Of a stretch of 64,000 nt of DNA, positions 11,461 to 24,283 are shown piece after piece. The first letter of the stretch is position 1, and the number at the start of each line of letters is the position of its first letter. The position numbers were made by a program, and so were the translations under genes. Under the pieces are notes generated by a model. The model was given only the letters and a program-made list of their open reading frames with translations, searched no databases and was not told the origin of the DNA. The stretch comes from Prodigiosinella confusarubida (GTDB lineage: Bacteria > Pseudomonadota > Gammaproteobacteria > Enterobacterales > Enterobacteriaceae), in NCBI RefSeq assembly GCF_002847015.1, contig NZ_CP025085.1, forward strand, positions 496,001 to 560,000. Direction: 5' to 3'.

Positions 11461-11835
11461 ATCGTGCTGACTGTATGCAGTTACAGATTTACAAGCTACA
11501 AGACAGCTGGCATGGAGAAGATCGAACTGACAAGACAGGAAGTTGTTCGACGGTGATAATCTGATACAAACGGTAGTTATGTTCTTGCACAAAGGAAACG
11601 TCCAGCTTGTGCGGCGTAACGCAACACACTGAAACATTTTCAGACAATCGGTTTTTCTGTACAGCACGATATGCAAGGCAACAAACGGCATCTCGCACCA
11701 CACCGTGCTCATGGCTACAGTGGGCACGCTGGTAAAACGTGCACCAGCCGGGGCGAACAGTCCGGGCGTCCCGCTCACCAGACCGCCGATACAGGTTCGC
11801 CTGTATCGGCCCTTCCCGTCCATAATCAGACAGAG
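11461..11835. other. 375-base region without a convincing gene; strong hairpin near its right end
   Basis: No frame here has a start with a good ribosome binding site and family-like sequence. A minus-strand frame at 11489-11701 contains a protein-like stretch (residues such as PHKLDVSFVQEHNYRLYQII) that could be a decayed gene fragment. At 11785-11810 there is a perfect 11-bp inverted repeat (GCCGATACAGG / CCTGTATCGGC) with a TTCG loop. It lies 25 bases beyond the stop of the DUF1176 gene, but no T tract follows on either strand. Confidence 0.5.
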
Positions 11836-12936
11836 CTACTCAATAGGATAGCCGGGCATAGCCCAGACAGAGGGCCAGTCTCCCGGTTGCCCGCCATTGC
11901 ATTCAGGCTGATAGTTATAAGCGACCAGTTGGAAGTTTTTACCGTCAAACACCCACTGCGCACTCTCACCACAATCCGCAATACCGCGCCCTTTGGCGGA
12001 GTAGTACAGCATGCCGATTTCCGGATCGTACTCCGCTTCAGTGAACCAGCGAATTTTGTCATCCTGACTGTCCGCTATTTTTATAGGTCGCGACAATACC
12101 AGTAATTGCGCACCCTGCGGATTATTGCGTGGTGTGACAAACAGCATGCTGGAAGATTGATAAGCGCCCATACCACAGTTCAGCATGACCAACGCCAACT
12201 CATTGGTCAGCGGTTCTGCTTCACTCAATGCACGAGCCTCTTTGCTCAAACCACAACCTTCTTCTTCCAGAATGGATCTTTTAGCCGCGACTACCGCATC
12301 GATAAGTTCGTCAGTTTTCACCAACGGCGGCGGTTGAATATAAGCAGGGTTGATATCCTGACTCACCGGCACGGCGGGAACAGATGAAACGTCACCATCT
12401 CCCACTTGCAGTAATGCACTACGGTTATTTAACCGTCCTTGTCGTTCATCCACCAGCAATAATGCGGCATTTAAACCCGTCAGGGAGATTGCTTCTTCTT
12501 CACTGGTGTTATCTGCAGACAACGTTAACCATTTGGCATTTTTAGTCGCCTGAACAAAGCGCTGAATGACATCAAGTTGCTCGGTATGTACATAGAAGGC
12601 TCCCTCTTCTTCATCTGGCTGCCACGCAGGTTGAGTCAATGGGAACCGCACACCATCCATAAAAAGCGCCTGCCGTTTGTCCGCCAAATCAAAATCCAGG
12701 GAGATTTTTCCTTGTGGGCCTGATTCACGCTTGAGTGTAACGCGTAGGTAAGCATCACTATTCCTGACATCACAATCATTCAGGTTATTGCAGGTCACCT
12801 GCCAATGTTTGAACATCTTTTGTATTGGCTTTACCCCTTGCCAGGGAGACGGAGATGTCGTGACGTTCTGGGCGTTAACCGGGCTGATAATCAACTGAGT
12901 CAGTAATATGACAAAAAGTATTGTTTTTAATCGCAT
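11836..12936 (-). CDS. Secreted DUF1176 family protein
   Basis: 366 aa with a clear Sec signal peptide: basic MRLK, a hydrophobic core to about residue 18, and a likely cut after SPVNA (residue 22). The mature part looks like one exported domain. Its end carries DUF1176 hallmarks, including GIADCGESAQWVFDG, FQLVAYN and WPSVW, with Cys residues that could form disulfides (CNNLNDC, CGLS, NCGMG, DCGES, PEC). Function of the family is unknown. Periplasmic location is inferred. It sits downstream of rpoC in reading direction but across the rpoC terminator, so it has its own promoter. The gene has no counterpart at this place in E. coli. Confidence 0.85.
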   Translation of the reverse strand: MRLKTILFVILLTQLIISPVNAQNVTTSPSPWQGVKPIQKMFKHWQVTCNNLNDCDVRNSDAYLRVTLKRESGPQGKISLDFDLADKRQALFMDGVRFPLTQPAWQPDEEEGAFYVHTEQLDVIQRFVQATKNAKWLTLSADNTSEEEAISLTGLNAALLLVDERQGRLNNRSALLQVGDGDVSSVPAVPVSQDINPAYIQPPPLVKTDELIDAVVAAKRSILEEEGCGLSKEARALSEAEPLTNELALVMLNCGMGAYQSSSMLFVTPRNNPQGAQLLVLSRPIKIADSQDDKIRWFTEAEYDPEIGMLYYSAKGRGIADCGESAQWVFDGKNFQLVAYNYQPECNGGQPGDWPSVWAMPGYPIE

Positions 12937-13075
12937 TGAACATGCCTTTTTGATGCGTCCATCAGAATGTTATAGCGTAATAATCAAATGTTCTGTGCAT
13001 AAAAAACGCCGGAAGTGTTTTTAAACGCTGTGTAGAAACGGACCAAAGCAGGGTCGGCGGCAGATAGACGCCATA

Positions 13076-13110
13076 AAAAAACCGCTCCTTACTGCTAAGG
13101 AGCGGTTTTT
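13076..13110. terminator. rpoC terminator
   Basis: Near-perfect hairpin: AACCGCTCCTTA and its complement TAAGGAGCGGTT around a CTGC loop, flanked by A and T runs so it can work in both directions. It lies 19 bases after the rpoC stop on the minus strand and ends the rplJL-rpoBC transcript. Confidence 0.92.
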
Positions 13111-13128
13111 ATCAAGCCTGACTAACGA

Positions 13129-16100
13129 TTACTTGTCGTCGTTGTTACCCAGACCAGCATTCAACAACTCTGCCAAATTGGCCGTAGCTTCTTCAGCGCT
13201 AACCTGAGGCGTAACCGGGGTATCAACCACCTGACGACGGCGCATACGCTCCTGGTGGTACGAATAACCAGTCCCAGCCGGGATCAAACGGCCCACGATC
13301 ACGTTTTCTTTCAAACCGCGCAGCTCATCACGTTTACCCGCAACCGCAGCTTCAGTAAGCACACGAGTGGTTTCCTGGAATGATGCCGCAGAGATGAAGG
13401 ACTCGGTAGCCAGAGAAGCTTTGGTGATACCCAGCAAATCTCGGGCATACGTTGCCGAGATCTTGCCGTTTGCTTCCAATTGGCGGTTGGCGATCTTAAC
13501 GCGGGAAATTTCCGCCTGTTCGCCTTCCAAGAACTCCGAGCTACCTGAACTCGCGATGGTACATTTACGCAGCATCTGACGAACGATAACTTCAATGTGT
13601 TTATCGTTAATCTTAACACCTTGCAGACGGTAAACGTCCTGAACCTCGTTGGTGATATAGCGCGTAACAGCATGGACACCACGCAGACGCAAAATATCAT
13701 GCGGAGATTCCGGGCCATCGGAGATAACATCACCGCGTTCTACGAGTTCACCTTCAAACACGTTGAGCTGACGCCACTTCGGAATCATCTCTTCATACGG
13801 TTCACTGCCATCTATTGGTGTAATCACCAGACGACGTTTACCTTTGGTTTCTTTACCGAAGGAAACGACACCGCTGATTTCGGCCAGAATAGCCGGTTCT
13901 TTCGGACGACGGGCTTCGAACAGATCCGCAACACGTGGCAAACCACCGGTAATATCCTTGGTACCGCCGGATTCCTGCGGGATACGTGCCAGTGTGTCAC
14001 CTGCATTGATTTGTACACCATCTTCCAACTGGACAATGGCTTTACCCGGCAAGAAGTATTGAGCAGGCATATCCGTACCCGGAATCAATACATCATTGCC
14101 ATTGGCATCTACAATTTTCAACGCCGGGCGTAGTTCTTTACCACCACCGGTACGTTCCGCACTATCCAGTATCACGATAGAGGACAACCCAGTCAGTTCG
14201 TCAGTTTGACGAGTGATGGTCTGGGTGTCGATCATATCAGTGAAGCGAATGTTACCGCTCACTTCAGTGATAACCGGCATGGTATGCGGATCCCAATTAG
14301 CAACAGTTTCGCCACCGACAACATCAGCACTATCGCCCTTCGCCATGACCGCACCATAAGGCACTTTATAGCTTTCTTTGGTGCGACCGAATTCATCAAT
14401 CAGCTTCAATTCGGTATTACGCGATGTAATCACCAGTTTACCCACGTTGTTCATAACGAACTTCGCGTTAAACAATTTCAGGCTACCTTTGTTTTTCACC
14501 TGAATACTGGATTCAGCTGCCGCACGAGACGCTGCACCACCGATGTGGAACGTACGCATGGTCAGCTGAGTACCTGGTTCACCGATAGACTGTGCCGCGA
14601 TAACCCCGACTGCTTCACCCTTGTTGATGATGTGCCCACGCGCCAAGTCACGTCCATAACACTTGGCACAAACGCCAAAGTCAGTTTCGCAACTTACGAC
14701 AGAACGGACTTTAACCGCATCGACAGAGTTTTCTTCCAGCAGGTCACACCATTTCTCGTTCAGCAACGTATTACGTGGAACCAGAATATCAGCTGTACCC
14801 GGTTTGATAACGTCTTCAGCCGTCACACGACCAAGCACACGCTCACGCAACGGCTCTTTAACGTCACCGCCCTCAATAACCGGGGTCATCATGATACCTT
14901 CGTGAGTACCACAATCATCTTCAGTGACTACCAGATCCTGCGCCACATCAACCAAACGGCGAGTCAGATAACCGGAGTTTGCGGTTTTCAGTGCCGTATC
15001 CGCCAGACCTTTACGAGCACCGTGAGTAGAGATGAAGTACTGGAGTACGTTCAGACCTTCACGGAAGTTTGCGGTAATAGGTGTTTCGATGATGGAGCCA
15101 TCCGGCTTCGCCATCAGACCACGCATACCCGCCAACTGACGAATCTGTGCCGCAGAACCACGCGCACCGGAGTCGGCCATCATAAAGATACTGTTAAAAG
15201 AAACCTGTTGCTCAACTTCGCCATCACGATTAACCACATCTTCAACAGACAGGTTTTCCATCATCGCCTTGGCAACGCGTTCGTTTGCCGCAGCCCAGAT
15301 ATCGATAACCTTGTTGTAACGTTCACCAGCAGTTACCAGACCAGACTGGAACTGTTCCTGGATCTCTGCAACTTCGGTTTCTGCTTCTTCGATAATCCCC
15401 GCTTTCTTCTCTGGGATCACCATATCATCAATACCTACGGATACACCTGAACGGGCAGCGTAAGCAAAACCGGTGTACATGATCTGGTCAGCGAAGATAA
15501 CCGTCGGCTTCAGGCCCAAAATGCGATAACAGGTGTTCAGCATTTTAGAGATAGCTTTTTTACCTAACGGCTGGTTAACGATAGAGAACGGCAGACCTTG
15601 AGGAACGATCATCCACAGGATCGCACGGCCTACAGTTGTATCGATAATAGACGTCCGGTGTATCGACTCGCCTTCGGTATTCCTGATCTCTTCGGTGATA
15701 CGCACTTTGACACGCGCATGCAAGGAAGCCAGACCGGCGCGATAAATACGCTCAGCTTCTTTCGGCCCCGTCAACACCATGCCTTCGCCTTTGGCGTTAA
15801 CACAGTCACGGGTCATGTAGTACAGACCCAACACCACGTCCTGGGAAGGAACGATGATTGGCTCACCATTCGCCGGTGACAGAATGTTGTTGGTGGACAT
15901 CATCAACGCACGCGCTTCCAACTGGGCTTCCAGTGTCAGCGGTACATGAACAGCCATCTGGTCACCATCGAAGTCGGCGTTGTATGCCGCACAAACCAGC
16001 GGATGCAGCTGGATGGCTTTACCTTCGATAAGTACTGGTTCAAACGCCTGAATACCCAAACGGTGCAGGGTTGGCGCACGGTTCAGCAGTACCGGGTGTT

Positions 16101-17352
16101 CGCGAATCACTTCGTCGAGGATATCCCAGACGACAGCTTCTTCACGCTCAACCATTTTCTTGGCTGCTTTAATGGTGGTAGCCAGACCACGCAGTTCCAG
16201 CTTGCCGTAGATGAACGGTTTGAACAGCTCCAGCGCCATTTTCTTCGGCAGGCCGCATTGATGCAGGCGCAGGTACGGACCCACGGTAATAACGGAACGA
16301 CCGGAGTAGTCCACGCGTTTACCCAGCAGGTTCTGACGGAAACGTCCCTGCTTACCTTTGATCATGTCAGCCAGCGATTTCAGCGGACGCTTGTTGGAAC
16401 CAGTGATCGCACGACCGCGCCGACCATTATCCAGCAATGCATCGACCGCTTCCTGCAACATACGTTTTTCATTGCGTACGATGATATCCGGCGCAGCCAG
16501 ATCCAGCAGACGTTTCAAACGGTTGTTACGGTTTATCACTCGACGATACAGATCGTTCAGATCAGAAGTCGCAAAACGGCCGCCATCCAGTGGTACCAGC
16601 GGACGCAGATCCGGCGGCAATACGGGCAGAACGGTCAAAATCATCCACTCTGGTTTGTTACCAGACTGTATGAAGGCTTCCAGCAACTTGACGCGCTTGG
16701 TCAGCTTTTTACGTTTGGTTTCAGAGTTGGTTTCATTCAACTCTTCACGCAGCTGTTCGCATTCTTGCTCCAGATCCATGCCTTTCAACAAGGCCTGAAT
16801 AGCTTCGGCACCCATTTTGGCATCGAACTCATCACCAAACTCTTCCAGCGCATCCAGATACTGCTCTTCAGTCAGGATCTGTCGGCGCTCCAGGTTGGTC
16901 ATACCGCCTTCAACCACTACATAGGATTCAAAGTACAGTACGCGTTCGATATCACGCAGCGGCATATCCAGTAATAAACCGATGCGGGATGGCAACGATT
17001 TCAGGAACCAGATGTGTGCCGTCGGAGAAGCCAGTTCGATGTGTCCCATACGTTCACGACGCACTTTGGTCTGGGTCACTTCAACGCCGCACTTCTCACA
17101 AATAACACCACGGTGTTTCAAGCGCTTGTACTTACCGCACAAGCACTCGTAATCTTTTACTGGCCCAAAGATACGAGCACAGAAAAGGCCATCACGTTCA
17201 GGTTTGAACGTACGATAGTTAATAGTCTCTGGCTTTTTAACTTCACCAAAAGACCAGGAACGGATCATGTCTGGCGAAGCCAGAGCAATTTTGATCGCAT
17301 CAAACTCTTCGGTTTTAGTTTGCGCTTTCAGAAACTTCAATAAGTCTTTCAC
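13129..17352 (-). CDS. rpoC: DNA-directed RNA polymerase subunit beta'
   Basis: 1407 aa from a GTG at 17352, the same start codon and length as E. coli RpoC. AGGAG lies 7 bases upstream. A longer frame adding 12 residues runs through the intergenic leader. Catalytic Mg-binding NADFDGD is present, as are the N-terminal zinc cluster ([23 protein letters not shown]), the trigger-loop/bridge-helix region ([22 protein letters not shown]) and the second zinc site ([17 protein letters not shown]). Sequence is near identical to E. coli except in a short variable stretch around [12 protein letters not shown]. Cotranscribed with rpoB, 93 bases away. Confidence 0.99.
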   Translation of the reverse strand: MKDLLKFLKAQTKTEEFDAIKIALASPDMIRSWSFGEVKKPETINYRTFKPERDGLFCARIFGPVKDYECLCGKYKRLKHRGVICEKCGVEVTQTKVRRERMGHIELASPTAHIWFLKSLPSRIGLLLDMPLRDIERVLYFESYVVVEGGMTNLERRQILTEEQYLDALEEFGDEFDAKMGAEAIQALLKGMDLEQECEQLREELNETNSETKRKKLTKRVKLLEAFIQSGNKPEWMILTVLPVLPPDLRPLVPLDGGRFATSDLNDLYRRVINRNNRLKRLLDLAAPDIIVRNEKRMLQEAVDALLDNGRRGRAITGSNKRPLKSLADMIKGKQGRFRQNLLGKRVDYSGRSVITVGPYLRLHQCGLPKKMALELFKPFIYGKLELRGLATTIKAAKKMVEREEAVVWDILDEVIREHPVLLNRAPTLHRLGIQAFEPVLIEGKAIQLHPLVCAAYNADFDGDQMAVHVPLTLEAQLEARALMMSTNNILSPANGEPIIVPSQDVVLGLYYMTRDCVNAKGEGMVLTGPKEAERIYRAGLASLHARVKVRITEEIRNTEGESIHRTSIIDTTVGRAILWMIVPQGLPFSIVNQPLGKKAISKMLNTCYRILGLKPTVIFADQIMYTGFAYAARSGVSVGIDDMVIPEKKAGIIEEAETEVAEIQEQFQSGLVTAGERYNKVIDIWAAANERVAKAMMENLSVEDVVNRDGEVEQQVSFNSIFMMADSGARGSAAQIRQLAGMRGLMAKPDGSIIETPITANFREGLNVLQYFISTHGARKGLADTALKTANSGYLTRRLVDVAQDLVVTEDDCGTHEGIMMTPVIEGGDVKEPLRERVLGRVTAEDVIKPGTADILVPRNTLLNEKWCDLLEENSVDAVKVRSVVSCETDFGVCAKCYGRDLARGHIINKGEAVGVIAAQSIGEPGTQLTMRTFHIGGAASRAAAESSIQVKNKGSLKLFNAKFVMNNVGKLVITSRNTELKLIDEFGRTKESYKVPYGAVMAKGDSADVVGGETVANWDPHTMPVITEVSGNIRFTDMIDTQTITRQTDELTGLSSIVILDSAERTGGGKELRPALKIVDANGNDVLIPGTDMPAQYFLPGKAIVQLEDGVQINAGDTLARIPQESGGTKDITGGLPRVADLFEARRPKEPAILAEISGVVSFGKETKGKRRLVITPIDGSEPYEEMIPKWRQLNVFEGELVERGDVISDGPESPHDILRLRGVHAVTRYITNEVQDVYRLQGVKINDKHIEVIVRQMLRKCTIASSGSSEFLEGEQAEISRVKIANRQLEANGKISATYARDLLGITKASLATESFISAASFQETTRVLTEAAVAGKRDELRGLKENVIVGRLIPAGTGYSYHQERMRRRQVVDTPVTPQVSAEEATANLAELLNAGLGNNDDK

Positions 17353-17445
17353 GGATTGGCTCCTGTCGGAGTTAGACCTGTTAGACACCTGAACCGAAAT
17401 TCAGGTGTCTCTGTAACGAATGCCAGCAACTCGATCGAGCTTTAA

Positions 17446-20400
17446 TTAATCTTCTTCCAGCTCGATGTTGATACCCAGCGAACGGATTTCTTTCAACAAC
17501 ACATTGAAGGACTCCGGCATGCCTGGTTCCATCCGGTGATCACCATCCACGATGTTTTTATACATCTTGGTGCGGCCATTCACGTCATCAGATTTCACCG
17601 TCAGCATTTCCTGCAGAGTATAGGCTGCACCGTAAGCTTCCAGCGCCCACACTTCCATCTCACCGAAGCGCTGACCACCGAACTGCGCCTTACCACCCAA
17701 CGGCTGCTGAGTAACCAGACTATAAGAGCCGGTAGAACGGGCATGCATCTTGTCATCCACCAAATGGTTCAGTTTCAGCATGTACATGTAGCCCACAGTA
17801 ACCGAGCGCTCGAATTGCTCACCAGTTCGACCATCGAACAACGTAATCTGACCGGAAGTCGGCAGATCACCCAGTTTCAGCAATTCTTTAATCTCGCTTT
17901 CTTTGGCACCGTCAAATACCGGTGTGGCGATAGGCATACCTTTTTTCAGGTTTTCCGCCAGCCTCAGCACTTCTTCATCGGTAAAGGTGGTCAAGTCAAC
18001 TTTCTGGCGAACGTCATTACCCAAATCATAGGCTTTCTGGATGAATTCACGCAATTTGGATACTTCTTCCTGCTGCTTCAGCATGGCATTAATCTTGTCA
18101 CCAATACCTTTCGCAGCCATACCCAAATGGGTTTCCAGAATCTGACCGATGTTCATACGTGATGGTACGCCCAGCGGGTTGAGTACAATATCTACCGGCG
18201 TGCCGTTTTCATCGTAAGGCATATCTTCGATCGGGTTGATCTTGGAGATAACACCCTTGTTACCGTGGCGACCAGCCATCTTGTCGCCTGGCTGAATCTG
18301 ACGTTTAACCGCCAAGTACACCTTAACGATCTTCAGTACACCCGGGGCCAGATCATCACCTTGAGTGATCTTGCGACGTTTAGCTTCGAGTTTTTTCTCG
18401 AACTCGTGCTTCAATTCGTCATACTGCTCCGCCAGCTGTTCTAACTGATTTTGCTTCTCTTCATCAGTCAAACCCAGTTCCAGCCAACGCTCACGCGGCA
18501 GTTTGTCCAACTTCTCAGCTTCAATGCCACCGGCAACCAGCACGTAGTGAATACGGGCAAACAGGCCGGCTTCCAGAATCTGCAGCTCTTCCGTCAGGTC
18601 TTTTTTGGCCTGCTTCAACTGCATTTCTTCGATTTCCAGCGCACGTTTGTCTTTTTCCACACCATCGCGGGTAAAGACCTGAACATCGATAACCGTACCG
18701 GAAACACCGTTTGGCACACGCAGTGACGAATCTTTAACGTCAGACGCTTTTTCACCAAAGATGGCTCGCAGCAGCTTCTCTTCCGGCGTCAGTTGAGTTT
18801 CGCCTTTCGGCGTTACTTTACCCACCAGAATATCACCACCGGTCACTTCAGCACCGATATAGACAATGCCGGACTCATCCAGTTTGGAGAGCGCTGCTTC
18901 ACCCACATTCGGGATATCCGCAGTAATCTCTTCAGGCCCTAACTTGGTATCACGGGATACACATGCCAGTTCCTGAATATGGATAGTCGTGAAACGATCT
19001 TCCTGTACTACACGCTCGGATACGAGAATGGAGTCTTCGAAGTTGTAACCATTCCACGGCATGAACGCCACGCGCATGTTTTGACCCAGAGCCAATTCAC
19101 CCAGGTCGGTAGACGGGCCGTCAGCCAACACATCACCGCGTTCAACCGGCTCACCCAGTGATACGCAAGGCATCTGGTTGATACAAGTGTTCTGGTTGGA
19201 ACGGGTATATTTGGTCAGGTTATAGATATCAATGCCGGCTTCGCCCGGATACATTTCATCTTCGTTAACCTTGATCACGATACGGGAAGCATCTACGTAC
19301 TGAACGGTACCACCACGTTTGGCAACGGAAGTTACACCCGAGTCCACCGCTACCGCACGCTCCATGCCAGTGCCTACCAGCGGCTTATCAGCACGCAGAG
19401 TCGGTACCGCCTGACGTTGCATGTTCGCACCCATCAATGCACGGTTGGCGTCATCGTGTTCCAGGAACGGAATCAGTGATGCACCGACAGAAACCACCTG
19501 CTGGGTGGAAACGTCCATATAGTCAACTTGATCGCGGCTAAACAGGCTGGATTCGCCTTTGTTACGACAAGTAACCAATTCATCTATGAAATGGCCTTCT
19601 TCGTCCAGATTGGTGTTCGCCTGGGCAATAACGTAATTGCCTTCTTCAATCGCGGACAGGTAATGAATTTCATCTGTCACCACATCATCACGAACACGAC
19701 GATACGGGGTTTCCAGGAAACCATATTCGTTAGTCTGTGCATATACAGACAACGAGTTAATCAGACCGATGTTAGGACCTTCAGGTGTCTCGATAGGACA
19801 TACACGACCATAGTGTGTCGGATGTACGTCTCGAACTTCAAAGCCCGCACGTTCACGGGTCAGACCGCCAGGGCCCAGAGCAGAAATACGACGCTTATGC
19901 GTAATTTCAGACAGTGGGTTGTTCTGATCCATAAATTGAGACAACTGACTGGAACCGAAGAACTCTTTTACTGCAGCAGAAATCGGCTTGGCATTGATCA
20001 TATCCTGCGGCATTAATGTGTCCAGATCGCCCAATGACAGGCGTTCTTTCACCGCACGCTCAACACGCACCAGACCCACACGGAACTGGTTTTCAGCCAT
20101 TTCACCAACAGAACGGATACGACGGTTACCCAGGTGGTCGATATCATCCACCTCACCTTTACCGTTACGGATATCGATGAGCTTCTTCATCACTTCGATG
20201 ATGTCTTCTTTGCTCAGGATACCGGAACCTTCGATCTCCTCACGCAGCAAAGAACGGTTGAACTTCATACGACCAACCGCCGACAGATCATAACGATCTT
20301 CAGAGAAGAACAGGTTTTCAAACAGCGTTTCAGCCGCTTCACGTGTCGGTGGCTCACCCGGACGCATCATGCGGTAAATTTCAACCAATGCACTCAGACG

Positions 20401-21474
20401 ATCACTGGTTGGGTCGACACGCAGCGTCTCAGACATATACGGACCATGATCAAGATCATTGGTAAACAGCGTTTCGATATGTTTGTGGCCTGCCTGGCTC
20501 AGTTTAGCCAGCAAATCCAGCGACAGTTCCATGTTCGCCATCGCGATCACTTCACCCGTGCCGACATCAATATAATCTTTAGCCAATACTTTACCGGCAA
20601 TGTATTCCACCGGTACTTCAATACGCTCAATGCCATCTTTTTCTAACAGACGGATATGGCGAGCCGTGATACGACGGCCTTTTTCAATGTAGACCTTGCC
20701 ATTCGCTTCAATATCAAAAGAAGCAGTTTCGCCACGTAAGCGCTCTGGCACCAGTTCCATCTGCAACTTATTGTTGTCGATTTCATAGGCTACTTTGTCG
20801 AAGAACAAATTCAGAATTTCTTCGGTAGAGTAACTCAATGCACGCAGAATGATGGTCGCAGGTAATTTACGGCGACGGTCGATACGGACAAACAGATTGT
20901 CTTTCGGGTCGAATTCAAAATCCAGCCAGGAACCACGGTAAGGAATAATACGTGCGTTATACAGCACCTTACCGGAAGAGTGGGTTTTACCCTTGTCGCT
21001 GTCAAAGAACACACCTGGACTACGGTGCAACTGAGATACGATAACGCGCTCAGTACCGTTAATGACAAAGGTGCCGTTTTCTGTCATGAGCGGAATTTCG
21101 CCCATGTAAACTTCTTGTTCTTTAATATCTTTAACGGTGCCTTCCGGCGCTTCGCGCTCGTAGATCACCAGACGCAACTTCACACGCAGCGGTGCAGAAA
21201 ACGTTACACCACGGATTTGACACTCTTTAACGTCAAACACCGGCTCGCCCAAGCGATAGCTAACGTATTGCAGCTCTGAATTACCGCTGTAACTCTTAAT
21301 TGGGAAAACAGAACGGAATGCTGCTTCCAATCCGTACTGACCTTCCGGATCTTGCTCGATGAACTTCTGGAACGAGTCAAGCTGGATAGAAAGGAGATAA
21401 GGTATGTCCAACACTTGCGGACGTTTACCAAAATCCTTACGAATACGTTTTTTCTCGGTATAGGAGTAAACCAT
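17446..21474 (-). CDS. rpoB: DNA-directed RNA polymerase subunit beta
   Basis: 1342 aa, the E. coli length. Start at ATG 21474 ([16 protein letters not shown]) with GAGGAA upstream; a longer in-frame extension is leader sequence. The rifampicin-binding cluster reads [29 protein letters not shown], which is the wild-type sensitive sequence. C-terminal clamp motifs ([24 protein letters not shown]) are intact. Transcribed from the L10 promoter with partial termination at the attenuator behind rplL. Forms the catalytic core with RpoC. Confidence 0.99.
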   Translation of the reverse strand: MVYSYTEKKRIRKDFGKRPQVLDIPYLLSIQLDSFQKFIEQDPEGQYGLEAAFRSVFPIKSYSGNSELQYVSYRLGEPVFDVKECQIRGVTFSAPLRVKLRLVIYEREAPEGTVKDIKEQEVYMGEIPLMTENGTFVINGTERVIVSQLHRSPGVFFDSDKGKTHSSGKVLYNARIIPYRGSWLDFEFDPKDNLFVRIDRRRKLPATIILRALSYSTEEILNLFFDKVAYEIDNNKLQMELVPERLRGETASFDIEANGKVYIEKGRRITARHIRLLEKDGIERIEVPVEYIAGKVLAKDYIDVGTGEVIAMANMELSLDLLAKLSQAGHKHIETLFTNDLDHGPYMSETLRVDPTSDRLSALVEIYRMMRPGEPPTREAAETLFENLFFSEDRYDLSAVGRMKFNRSLLREEIEGSGILSKEDIIEVMKKLIDIRNGKGEVDDIDHLGNRRIRSVGEMAENQFRVGLVRVERAVKERLSLGDLDTLMPQDMINAKPISAAVKEFFGSSQLSQFMDQNNPLSEITHKRRISALGPGGLTRERAGFEVRDVHPTHYGRVCPIETPEGPNIGLINSLSVYAQTNEYGFLETPYRRVRDDVVTDEIHYLSAIEEGNYVIAQANTNLDEEGHFIDELVTCRNKGESSLFSRDQVDYMDVSTQQVVSVGASLIPFLEHDDANRALMGANMQRQAVPTLRADKPLVGTGMERAVAVDSGVTSVAKRGGTVQYVDASRIVIKVNEDEMYPGEAGIDIYNLTKYTRSNQNTCINQMPCVSLGEPVERGDVLADGPSTDLGELALGQNMRVAFMPWNGYNFEDSILVSERVVQEDRFTTIHIQELACVSRDTKLGPEEITADIPNVGEAALSKLDESGIVYIGAEVTGGDILVGKVTPKGETQLTPEEKLLRAIFGEKASDVKDSSLRVPNGVSGTVIDVQVFTRDGVEKDKRALEIEEMQLKQAKKDLTEELQILEAGLFARIHYVLVAGGIEAEKLDKLPRERWLELGLTDEEKQNQLEQLAEQYDELKHEFEKKLEAKRRKITQGDDLAPGVLKIVKVYLAVKRQIQPGDKMAGRHGNKGVISKINPIEDMPYDENGTPVDIVLNPLGVPSRMNIGQILETHLGMAAKGIGDKINAMLKQQEEVSKLREFIQKAYDLGNDVRQKVDLTTFTDEEVLRLAENLKKGMPIATPVFDGAKESEIKELLKLGDLPTSGQITLFDGRTGEQFERSVTVGYMYMLKLNHLVDDKMHARSTGSYSLVTQQPLGGKAQFGGQRFGEMEVWALEAYGAAYTLQEMLTVKSDDVNGRTKMYKNIVDGDHRMEPGMPESFNVLLKEIRSLGINIELEED

Positions 21475-21737
21475 AGGGTTCCTCAACTCGCTGAAAAGTC
21501 GAACCACTCTGTCCGTCCTAAATAAAAAGGACAGTTCATACAACACCGTTTATATCGATCGGAAAATGGAACACTTTCCGCAATATTTATTTCTATCACT
21601 CTTAAATCATTTCATTACACCGTGTACAGAGAAAAGCTCTAACAAGAAGTGCAATATATTAAGTCGTCGATAGAAAAAAATATTGTGGGCTAATCAGTGG
21701 CCAAACAGTGTGGAACACCACTGACTCCCTACAGCGC

Positions 21738-21789
21738 AAAAAGGCTGGTGACCCAAAAGTCACCAGCCGCCAGCCTGATTAAGTCAGGC
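21738..21789 (-). terminator. rplL-rpoB attenuator
   Basis: On the minus strand, 40 bases behind rplL, a 10-bp stem GGCTGGTGAC / GTCACCAGCC (21743-21768) is followed by TTTTT, an intrinsic terminator shape. A second hairpin (AGCCTGA / TCAGGCT, 21773-21788) comes just before it. In E. coli a partial terminator in this same gap sets the ratio of ribosomal proteins to RNA polymerase, with an RNase III processing site downstream. The remainder of the gap up to rpoB (21475-21737) is an AT-rich leader with no gene. Confidence 0.85.
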
Positions 21790-21808
21790 TGCAACCTGGA
21801 AGTTAAAC

Positions 21809-22177
21809 TTATTTAACTTCAACAGAAGCACCAGCTTCTTCCAGGGATTTTTTCAGAGCTTCAGCGTCATCTTTGCTGATAGCTTCTTTAACAACAGCCG
21901 GTGCAGATTCAACCAGATCTTTGGCTTCTTTCAGGCCCAGGCCACTTGCGCTACGAACGGCTTTGATAACCGCAACTTTGTTAGCACCGATAGCAGACAG
22001 GATAACATCGAACTCAGTTTTTTCTTCAGCAGCTTCAGCCGGACCCGCAGCAGCAACAGCTACAGCAGCCGCAGCAGAAACGCCGAATTTTTCTTCCATT
22101 GCAGAAACCAGATCAACAACGTCCATAACAGACATCGCTGCTACTGCTTCCAGAATTTGGTCTTTAGTGATAGACAT
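21809..22177 (-). CDS. rplL: 50S ribosomal protein L7/L12
   Basis: 122 aa. Stalk protein that recruits translational GTPases such as EF-Tu and EF-G. N-terminal dimerisation helices, then an Ala-rich hinge ([18 protein letters not shown]), and a C-terminal globular domain with [24 protein letters not shown]. Follows rplJ by 66 bases in the same operon. Acidic, strongly expressed, and normal in length. Confidence 0.99.
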   Translation of the reverse strand: MSITKDQILEAVAAMSVMDVVDLVSAMEEKFGVSAAAAVAVAAAGPAEAAEEKTEFDVILSAIGANKVAVIKAVRSASGLGLKEAKDLVESAPAVVKEAISKDDAEALKKSLEEAGASVEVK

Positions 22178-22243
22178 AACAATTGTTCCTAAGAATCAGA
22201 AATAGTTTATACGTTAGCAAATCCGATAACAGAAAAAGTGCAA

Positions 22244-22741
22244 TTAAGCAGCTTCTTTCTGGTCGCGAACAGCAGCCAGAGTACGGACCAGTTTGCCGGC
22301 AGCGGCTTCTTTCATGGTCGACATCAGACGTGCCAGTGCTTCTTCGTAAGTCGGCAGCGTTGCTAGACGGTCAATTTGAGCCGCCGGAATCAACTCACCT
22401 TCAAAGGCTGCAGCTTTAACCTCAAATTTTGCATTCGCTTTGGCGAACTCTTTGAACAAACGGGCAGCAGCACCCGGGTGTTCCATAGAATATGCAATCA
22501 AGGTTGGACCAACAAACGTGTCTTTCAGGCATTCAAATTGAGTGCCTTCAACGACGCGACGCAGCAGGGTGTTGCGAACAACACGCATGTATACGCCAGC
22601 TTCACGACCTGCTTTACGCAGTTCGGTCATTTTATCTACGGTAACGCCACGAGAATCCGCAACAACCGCAGACTGCGCGCCTTTGGCCACTTCACTGACT
22701 TCAGCAACAATCGCTTGTTTGTCTTGAAGATTTAATGCCAT
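22244..22741 (-). CDS. rplJ: 50S ribosomal protein L10
   Basis: 165 aa (E. coli 165). Anchors the L7/L12 dimers on 23S rRNA. In complex with L12 it represses its own messenger through the leader upstream. N-terminus [15 protein letters not shown] and the rRNA-binding part ([20 protein letters not shown]) are typical. The C-terminal helix that binds L12 ([29 protein letters not shown]) is intact. Preceded by a 317-base leader with its own promoter. Confidence 0.99.
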   Translation of the reverse strand: MALNLQDKQAIVAEVSEVAKGAQSAVVADSRGVTVDKMTELRKAGREAGVYMRVVRNTLLRRVVEGTQFECLKDTFVGPTLIAYSMEHPGAAARLFKEFAKANAKFEVKAAAFEGELIPAAQIDRLATLPTYEEALARLMSTMKEAAAGKLVRTLAAVRDQKEAA

Positions 22742-22859
22742 TAGCTTTTGCTCCTGGATTTAGCCGGAGAAATTCTCCGGAACTCACTTCACCTGACACC
22801 AAAATAGCGAACAGGCGTTAAAACACGGTGAGCAGAATCCAGCAAAGACTATTTCTATA

Positions 22860-23012
22860 AAAATAAAGAAAAAATGTTCTTTAGGCTCTGTCACCGTCTA
22901 CGCAGGAAGATTAAGTTTCTTACGAAACACCTGCGGTCTTGGACGGAGGCCTGGATTAGGCCAGGCTCCAACCGAAAATTCGTTTTTGTTCCTTAATGGA
23001 ACAACGGGCGTA
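22860..23012 (-). ncRNA. L10 leader (autoregulatory rplJ 5' UTR)
   Basis: The gap between rplA and rplJ holds a structured leader on the minus strand. It includes a strong stem GAGCCTGGCC / GGCCAGGCTC-like around 22947-22967 (GCCTGG with CCAGGC) and the long segment CCGCAGGTGTTTCGTAAGAAAC. Known biology: the L10-L12 complex binds this leader in enterobacteria and represses translation of rplJL. Edges are approximate. The stretch 22742-22859 is the remaining untranslated leader, with an additional CCGGAGAA / TTCTCCGG hairpin at about 22763-22782. Confidence 0.75.
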
Positions 23013-23014
23013 AG

Positions 23015-23043
23015 ATTATAAAGAAATCTCACGTCCCGGTAAA
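23015..23043 (-). promoter_or_regulatory. Promoter P(L10) for rplJL-rpoBC
   Basis: Minus strand: -35 TTTACC (23043-23038), 17-base spacer, perfect -10 TATAAT (23020-23015). It lies about 16 bases behind the rplA stop, where E. coli has its major L10 promoter. Confidence 0.8.
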
Positions 23044-23058
23044 GAAAAACAAAAGCTA

Positions 23059-23763
<705 letters not shown>

Positions 23764-23766
23764 TTA

Positions 23767-24195
<429 letters not shown>

Positions 24196-24207
24196 TTAAC
24201 TTTCCTC

Positions 24208-24246
24208 GAATGGGTAATAGCGCTTTAAAAATAAAGCTCCCCGCAG
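24208..24246 (-). promoter_or_regulatory. Probable L1 binding site in the rplK leader
   Basis: A small hairpin GCTTTA / TAAAGC (24222-24237) with flanking GGGGAG and TTACCC on the minus strand lies just before rplK. In E. coli, L1 represses rplKA by binding a similar stem in this leader. Assignment is by position and shape only. A second 8-bp hairpin, TATGTGCC / GGCACATA, lies at 24264-24283. Confidence 0.5.
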
Positions 24247-24283
24247 TTATAAACAGTTTATATTATGTGCCTGCTGGCACATA

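Noticed and set aside
11443..11823. 126-codon minus-strand frame behind the DUF1127 gene
   Set aside because: Its composition (many Cys, Arg and Ser runs) is not protein-like, and no ribosome binding site precedes it.
13129..21474. Many long open frames on the plus strand opposite rpoB and rpoC (up to about 400 codons)
   Set aside because: They are antisense shadows of highly biased genes. None has a ribosome binding site with a family-like product, and the coding strand is beyond doubt.
24264..24283. TATGTGCC / GGCACATA hairpin as a separate terminator
   Set aside because: No T tract follows it, and the nusG terminator directly upstream is far stronger. It is more likely part of the rplK leader.
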